DNA of 16,606 bases, taken from positions 1 to 16,606 of the forward strand of contig JALHLM010000059.1 in the NCBI GenBank assembly GCA_022844585.1, in the 5' to 3' direction. Each line of letters opens with the position of its first letter. Within the stretch, counting starts at the first letter, position 1. Source of the DNA: Pirellulales bacterium. GTDB lineage: Bacteria; Planctomycetota; Planctomycetia; Pirellulales; JALHLM01. Below the pieces are notes generated by a model. The model saw nothing but the letters and a program-made list of their open reading frames with translations. It did no database searches and was not told the DNA's origin. A program made the position numbers and the translations under genes. Of the stretch, positions 12,889-16,606 are shown in pieces.

Positions 12889-13704
12889 ATGAACACGCAA
12901 GTCTCGTCGGACAACCCGGGCTGGAAAGGTCGAGGGGCGCCGGCGCTGGGTAAACTCCTGTCGCGCGACGTGCTTACGACGGCGAAGCTCGCCGCACGCG
13001 GCAAGTGGTCGACTTCATGGCACATGGCCTTGGAGGTCGCCGCGAACACGGGCAACTTTCATGTTTGGCCGATGTTCCGATCATCGCGCGAATGCCCTTG
13101 CTGCGGGTACGTCGGTAAGTCGTTCGTGGCGACGGCGAACTGGCGCGCGGTTTCCTATCAGTCCCGTTGCCCGCAGTGCGATTCTCGCTCGCGGCACCGC
13201 GGACTGGTGATGTTGCTTGGCAATGTGCTAGCCGATTTGCCGGACGGCGAATTGCTTTTCTTTGCGCCCGAACTCATTTTATTGCGGTGGTTGAGCGATC
13301 ATTCCACGCTGAAGATTGTCACGACGGATTATAATTCCGCAGACGTCGACTACTCAGGCGAGGACATTCAACAACTTTCCTTCCCGAGCGAGTCGTTCGC
13401 CGCGATTCTCTGCAACCACGTTCTCGAACACGTCCCCGACGATCGCCAGGCGCTCATGGAAACGGCGCGAGTGCTGAAGCCCGGCGGCGTGGCGGTGTTT
13501 ACCATTCCCGGAGACTACGACAAACAAACCACGCGCCATTTCGATACGCCCGACGGTAACGGACATTTTCGCCATTACGGACTCGAAGTCGTCGACCTGA
13601 TGCGCAGCGCTTTCCCCAAGGTCGAAACCATCGATATGGGAGCGCAATGCGACCCGAAATTCGGAGTGCGGCGTGGAGACATGGCGTTCGTGTGCAGAAA
13701 ATAG
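12889..13704 (+). CDS. Zinc-ribbon class I SAM-dependent methyltransferase
   Basis: A 271-residue protein from ATG 12889; a GTG at 12859 would add ten residues. Neither start has a clear ribosome binding site. After a basic N-terminus, CPCC (69-72) and CPQC (94-97) form a likely zinc knuckle, followed by DSRSRHRG. ELLFFAPE (121-128) and VTTDYNSADVD (144-154) correspond to the SAM-binding strand and acidic loop, CNHVLEHVPDDRQAL (175-189) to the post-II region, and ARVLKPGGVAVFTIPG (193-208) to motif III. This order of CxxC pairs, RHR and FAPE occurs in methyltransferases associated with sugar, lipid or surface polymer modification, but the substrate cannot be read. It is convergent with ruvX, with only six bases between stops, and divergent from rpmE. 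Confidence 0.87.
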   Translation: MNTQVSSDNPGWKGRGAPALGKLLSRDVLTTAKLAARGKWSTSWHMALEVAANTGNFHVWPMFRSSRECPCCGYVGKSFVATANWRAVSYQSRCPQCDSRSRHRGLVMLLGNVLADLPDGELLFFAPELILLRWLSDHSTLKIVTTDYNSADVDYSGEDIQQLSFPSESFAAILCNHVLEHVPDDRQALMETARVLKPGGVAVFTIPGDYDKQTTRHFDTPDGNGHFRHYGLEVVDLMRSAFPKVETIDMGAQCDPKFGVRRGDMAFVCRK

Positions 13705-13710
13705 CGCCGC

Positions 13711-14169
13711 TCAGCCGTCTAGCCGGCCCGGCGGTGTATCGCGCTGCCCGGACTCCAGGTAGGCGGTCAACAGAATCTGCGCCGCGAGCTTATCCAGCCG
13801 TTCCTTGCGGCGGGCTTTTGTCAGTTTCGCGCCGGCGAGAAGCTGCTCCGCTTCCACGGTCGTAAAACGCTCGTCGAAGTAGACGACTGGCACGCCGGTC
13901 AATTCTCGTAGCCAGGTGCCAAAGGTCTCGGCTTCGATCGACTTCTGACTTTCCCGGCCGTTGTTATGAACCGGAAGCCCGACGACGAACAGCGTGATCT
14001 GTTCCTCGCGAACCAAATGTTTGAAGCGCTCCGCGTCACGTGCTGAATCGCGGCGCGTGTAATTCTCCAACGGGCTGGCGATCGTGCGGCGGGAATCCGT
14101 GACGGCGATTCCGATGCGCACGGTGCCGTAGTCGATCGCGGCGATGCGGCCTGTTTCAGGGATGTCCAT
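13711..14169 (-). CDS. ruvX: RuvX/YqgF putative Holliday junction resolvase
   Basis: A 152-residue protein, a normal size for the family, starting at ATG 14169. The RNase H-like fold motifs are RIAAIDYGTVRIGIAVTD (8-25, catalytic Asp13), FVVGLPVHNNGRES (61-74), VVYFDERFTTVEAEQLL (95-111, acidic pair Asp99-Glu100) and LDKLAAQILLTAYL (125-138, Asp126). RuvX homologues act on branched nucleic acids, and YqgF is also implicated in 5' processing of 16S rRNA precursor. No strong ribosome binding site is visible. It is divergent from the diguanylate cyclase. The last residues, RDTPPGRLDG, form a short unstructured tail. Confidence 0.95.
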   Translation of the reverse strand: MDIPETGRIAAIDYGTVRIGIAVTDSRRTIASPLENYTRRDSARDAERFKHLVREEQITLFVVGLPVHNNGRESQKSIEAETFGTWLRELTGVPVVYFDERFTTVEAEQLLAGAKLTKARRKERLDKLAAQILLTAYLESGQRDTPPGRLDG

Positions 14170-14241
14170 GAGCTATTTTTGACCACCGCTAGCCGTGCGC
14201 CGCTATGGAATTGGCCGACGCGGGCGCGTGTTGTGACGGAT

Positions 14242-14269
14242 TTGACAAACCTGACGGGCGACCTAGGGT
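14242..14269 (+). promoter_or_regulatory. Candidate promoter for the diguanylate cyclase gene
   Basis: A perfect -35 TTGACA (14242-14247) is followed after 16 bases by TAGGGT (14264-14269), which keeps only T1, A2 and T6 of the -10 consensus. It lies 55 bases before the start codon at 14325. Strong -35, weak -10. Confidence 0.35.
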
Positions 14270-14324
14270 CTTCACAGGTAGTTTACTGCATCCCGAGCCG
14301 CGTACGCACTGGGAATCATCGCCC

Positions 14325-15326
14325 ATGTTATCGTCTCAAGTCTCACTGTTCTGGGTGGCCGTCGTCTTTACCGGCGTGAGCGTCGCGCAGTTGGCGCTGG
14401 CCTTCATTGTCGGCTGCTGGTACGGCGAGAAAGTCCGCGGCCGCCGCAAAATGGCGCTGGAGTACGACGCCGCGGCGCAGGCCTTGTTGCGGTTACATGA
14501 CTGGACGACGAACGTCGGCGACAGCGTCGGCGCCCATCAGGCTGAGGTCGAGGCCAGCAGCACCAAGTTGCAGGCGGCCCTGGAAACCAATAACGACGGC
14601 TGGGAAAACCTGGCGGTCGGTATCGTGCAGCAAATCGTCGATGCAAATCAACGCTTACAGCTACAATTGGCGGACGCCGAGAAAAAGCTGAATGAGCAGG
14701 CCGAAGCGATCCGCGTTCACGCCACCGAGGCTCGCACCGATCCATTGACAGGCTTGCCAAATCGCCGCGCGCTCGACGATGAGTTGCAGCGGCGCGCCTC
14801 GGAATGGCGGCGCAAACAGACGCCGTTCTCGGTTTCGCTAGTCGACGTCGATCATTTCAAGCGCTACAACGATCAACACGGACACGCTGCGGGCGATGAA
14901 GCCCTACGCCGCGTGGCCCGCGTCATTCGCGGTACGTTACGCGAAATGGACTTCGCCGCCCGCTTCGGCGGGGAGGAATTCGCCATCGTGCATCCCGCCA
15001 CGACGCTCGACGAAGCCCAGGCGGCTTCGGAACGCGTCCGTCAGGCGGTCCAGGAACACACGTTCGAGGTCGGCGGCCAACGACTTACGCTGACCGTCAG
15101 CGCCGGCGCCGCGCAAGCCAAAGTCCAGGAGGAACCACCCGCGTTGCTGGCGCGCGCCGACGAGGCGCTCTACGCCGCCAAATCGGCTGGTCGCAACCGC
15201 GTGCGCGTGCACTACGGGGATAGCCTCGGCCCGGACAGCGGAGAGGTCGAATCACCCCGCAACGGCGACCTGGATCAAGCCTGTGGCGAATTGCAGCGAC
15301 GATTACAGGAAGTCGCTGCGAGCTGA
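14325..15326 (+). CDS. Membrane-anchored diguanylate cyclase (GGEEF)
   Basis: A 333-residue protein starting at ATG 14325; the frame opens at 14205 but the extra 40 residues have no membrane or domain character. One transmembrane helix (about 8-31) anchors it. A basic patch, KVRGRRK, and a long helical region (about 45-135), probably coiled coil, lead to the GGDEF domain beginning DPLTGLPNRRALDDEL (139-154). SLVDVDHFKRYNDQHGHAAG (171-190) carries the metal and substrate residues, and RFGGEEF holds the active GGEEF signature at 215-219. R206-E-M-D209, upstream by the usual spacing, is the RxxD inhibitory site for c-di-GMP. It should make c-di-GMP and be feedback-inhibited. There is no recognised sensor domain and no EAL partner in the window, so the input signal is unknown. 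No clear ribosome binding site is seen. Confidence 0.95.
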   Translation: MLSSQVSLFWVAVVFTGVSVAQLALAFIVGCWYGEKVRGRRKMALEYDAAAQALLRLHDWTTNVGDSVGAHQAEVEASSTKLQAALETNNDGWENLAVGIVQQIVDANQRLQLQLADAEKKLNEQAEAIRVHATEARTDPLTGLPNRRALDDELQRRASEWRRKQTPFSVSLVDVDHFKRYNDQHGHAAGDEALRRVARVIRGTLREMDFAARFGGEEFAIVHPATTLDEAQAASERVRQAVQEHTFEVGGQRLTLTVSAGAAQAKVQEEPPALLARADEALYAAKSAGRNRVRVHYGDSLGPDSGEVESPRNGDLDQACGELQRRLQEVAAS

Positions 15327-15334
15327 TTCAGGTT

Positions 15335-15360
15335 CACCACGGAGGCACAGAGGCACGGAG
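15335..15360 (+). repeat. CACCACGGAGG-type dispersed repeat
   Basis: The segment begins CACCACGGAGGCACAGAGG and continues CACGGAG. It is closely related to the left end of the repeat at 1014. It starts eight bases after the diguanylate cyclase stop codon. It is non-coding, although it translates into the familiar HHGGTEARRG-like string. Confidence 0.55.
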
Positions 15361-15374
15361 GGGGAAGTGCGTTT

Positions 15375-15414
15375 GAACCGCAGAGGCGCTGAGACGCGGA
15401 GGGAGCGCGAAGAG
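15375..15414 (+). repeat. GAACCGCAGAGGCG-type dispersed repeat
   Basis: GAACCGCAGAGGCGCTGAGA followed by CGCGGAGGGAGCGCGAAGAG is a second purine-rich unit of the same general type, 14 bases after the first. Together they look like truncated left ends of two related elements; no inverted right end is seen. Confidence 0.45.
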
Positions 15415-15438
15415 TTGGGAGTTGGCGAAGTAAACTCC

Positions 15439-15462
15439 ACTGAAAACTGAACACTGAAAACT
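15439..15462 (+). repeat. ACTGAAAACTGA tandem unit
   Basis: ACTGAAAACTGA is followed by ACACTGAAAACT, an AT-rich short tandem pattern sharply different from the GC-rich surroundings. Similar strings occur dispersed in environmental genomes. It ends 15 bases before the queD stop codon on the opposite strand. Confidence 0.4.
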
Positions 15463-15477
15463 TCAAACTCCCCCCGC

Positions 15478-15879
15478 CTACCGACAATACGTCGCATAGC
15501 AATGCGGCGTTTCCCAGAGTTTGGATTCGATGATGGGGAATCCGGCCTGGCGGGTGATGTCGAAGATCAGTTTGGCGATGTTCTCCGCCGTGGGGTTCGA
15601 GTCCATTAAGTACAGCGGCTCGCCGTGCGCTTCGAGCACCGGCACGATCGGGTCGTCGCGTTGCAGGATCATGCGGTGATCGAGATTCTCGTCGATCCAG
15701 CGGCTCACCACTTGCTTGATGTCGGTGAAATCGAGCACCATGCCGCGCTCGTCCAGCTTTTCGGCCTCGATGGTGATGATCGCCAGCCCGTTGTGGCCGT
15801 GCAGATGCTTGCACTTGCCGTCGTAATTGAGCAGACGATGGCCGTAGCAGAAATCAATTTCGCGCGTCACGCGGAACAT
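15478..15879 (-). CDS. queD: 6-carboxy-5,6,7,8-tetrahydropterin synthase (QueD/PTPS family)
   Basis: A 133-residue protein from ATG 15879. The frame continues to a TTG at 15930, but MFRVTREIDFCYGHRLLNYD is the usual start in this family. QueD converts dihydroneopterin triphosphate to 6-carboxytetrahydropterin in queuosine precursor synthesis. CYGHRLLNYDGKCKHLHGHN (11-30) supplies the zinc histidines His14, His27 and His29 and the catalytic Cys23. LDHRMIL (66-72), PTAEN (96-100) and the C-terminal WETPHCYATY with Glu122 complete the active site pattern. It lies 52 bases downstream of queC on the same strand, probably in one operon. No ribosome binding site is obvious. A 6-pyruvoyl-tetrahydropterin synthase role cannot be excluded by motif alone, but the queC neighbour favours QueD. 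Confidence 0.94.
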   Translation of the reverse strand: MFRVTREIDFCYGHRLLNYDGKCKHLHGHNGLAIITIEAEKLDERGMVLDFTDIKQVVSRWIDENLDHRMILQRDDPIVPVLEAHGEPLYLMDSNPTAENIAKLIFDITRQAGFPIIESKLWETPHCYATYCR

Positions 15880-15931
15880 GGCGTTGTCCGAAAGTGAAAG
15901 TGTTTTTGAATCCGGCGTCTTGGTGTTCAAT

Positions 15932-16606
15932 TCAAAAGTTCACGGCCGAAGCATAGCGCGTCGGGTCCGGAAGTCCCGCGGACGCGAAGGCTCCCTGACG
16001 CTCTGCGCATTTGTTGCACGTCCCGCAATGGTCCATGCCGATGGGGTGAATGCACGAATAGGTTCGCTCCAGAGGCAAGGCTTTCCCCAGTTCCATCACC
16101 GCGCGCTTGTGCAGTCCGGCAAAGGGACGCAGAATTTCGATCGGCCCGCCGGTCGCCTGGCTCATCAGGCGGCCAAAGCCGTCGAAGAACTCCGGCGTGG
16201 CGTCCGGGAAGGGATTGGAGCCGAGCGGCGCGAGGGCGAGTTTTTCGATCCCCTGCAGCCGGCACCAGATCGCGGCCTTGACCAAGAGCAGTGGATTGCG
16301 CCCCGGCAAATAGACCGCTTCGTCCGGCGTGCTGGCGTCCGGCACGTTCGCGCCGGTGACGCTCCAATGCCCCTCGTATAGATCCGCGGTGGGCTGCTGC
16401 AAGACCTTGAGTGGTCGTAGTCCGGGGGACTGGATCGCCTCCAAGAACTGCCGCAGATGGAACAGTTCCGCGGCTTCCCACGCCAGCCCGGTGCTGATGT
16501 AAATTGGCTGCACCGAGTCTTCCGTCTGCAGCAGCCGCCCGGTGAGGATGGCGCTGTCCAGCCCGCCGCTCACCAGGACCGCCACGGTGGCGGGGGCTGC
16601 GTTCGA
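15932..16606 (-). CDS. queC: 7-cyano-7-deazaguanine synthase, 5' end probably outside window
   Basis: The frame is open from the right edge to TGA at 15932-15934, 224 residues. A GTG at 16585 could start it, but it lies only about three residues before the ATP-binding loop and the frame stays open upstream, so the true start may lie outside. QueC makes preQ0 from 7-carboxy-7-deazaguanine using ATP and ammonia. VAVLVSGGLDSAI is the PP-loop motif; VYLPGRNPLLLVKAA matches the family VPGRN motif; YSCIHPIGMDHCGTCNKCAER has the four zinc cysteines in C-x8-C-x2-C-x2-C spacing. The middle is shorter and divergent from E. coli QueC (for example LAPLGSNPFPDATPEFFDGF). The downstream gene is queD. QueE and later pathway genes are not in the window. 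Confidence 0.92.
   Translation of the reverse strand, partial: SNAAPATVAVLVSGGLDSAILTGRLLQTEDSVQPIYISTGLAWEAAELFHLRQFLEAIQSPGLRPLKVLQQPTADLYEGHWSVTGANVPDASTPDEAVYLPGRNPLLLVKAAIWCRLQGIEKLALAPLGSNPFPDATPEFFDGFGRLMSQATGGPIEILRPFAGLHKRAVMELGKALPLERTYSCIHPIGMDHCGTCNKCAERQGAFASAGLPDPTRYASAVNF

Noticed and set aside
14205..14324. N-terminal extension of the diguanylate cyclase
   Set aside because: It crosses the best promoter candidate and adds 40 residues before the membrane anchor without any domain character.
15478..16606. Possible 7-deazaguanine DNA modification locus
   Set aside because: queC and queD are shared with such systems, but no DpdA-like transglycosylase, helicase or restriction gene is visible; ordinary queuosine synthesis is the simpler reading.

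Overview
The window looks like a chromosomal segment of a GC-rich planctomycete, probably of the Pirellula/Blastopirellula type. No marker gene proves this. The grounds are the adjacent DUF1800 and DUF1501 genes, many secreted proteins of unknown function, a short lipoprotein of a kind I associate with that phylum, loosely packed genes, and intergenic palindromes whose translation gives the SPTRQRG/LARRASEG strings often seen in planctomycete annotation. I see no tRNA, rRNA, CRISPR array, transposase or phage gene.

Layout. Positions 1-233 (minus) hold the start of an exported protein cut by the window edge. A 79-aa lipoprotein (549-788) and a small GlsB/YeaQ-type membrane protein (1179-1565) follow on the plus strand, separated by a long UUCG-capped hairpin and a dispersed repeat. 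A nested inverted repeat (1579-1780) precedes a minus-strand Tat-signal protein (1806-3065). That gene is divergent from a secreted C45-type Ntn hydrolase (3264-4499). Next comes a plus-strand unit: a secreted DUF3352-like protein (4634-6409), a DUF1800 protein overlapping it by 4 bases (6406-7743), a 29-bp perfect palindrome, and a Tat-exported DUF1501 protein (7914-9152).

From 12586 down to 9182 the minus strand carries rpmE (L31), prfA (RF1), lgt with an apparent inserted PDZ domain, and a four-helix membrane protein. A second copy of the palindromic element lies between rpmE and prfA in the opposite orientation. Further right are a zinc-ribbon methyltransferase (plus) convergent with ruvX (minus), then a membrane-anchored GGEEF diguanylate cyclase (plus), a cluster of dispersed repeats, and queD-queC (minus) for queuosine precursor synthesis. 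queC reaches the right edge.

Functionally this is mostly housekeeping (translation, lipoprotein maturation, Holliday junction processing, tRNA modification, c-di-GMP signalling) mixed with lineage-specific exported proteins. I found no defence island or dedicated new pathway. The most unusual items are the paired palindromic elements whose arms differ by one compensated base pair, the Lgt-PDZ architecture, the DUF3352-like/DUF1800/DUF1501 unit, and the density of different intergenic repeat families.
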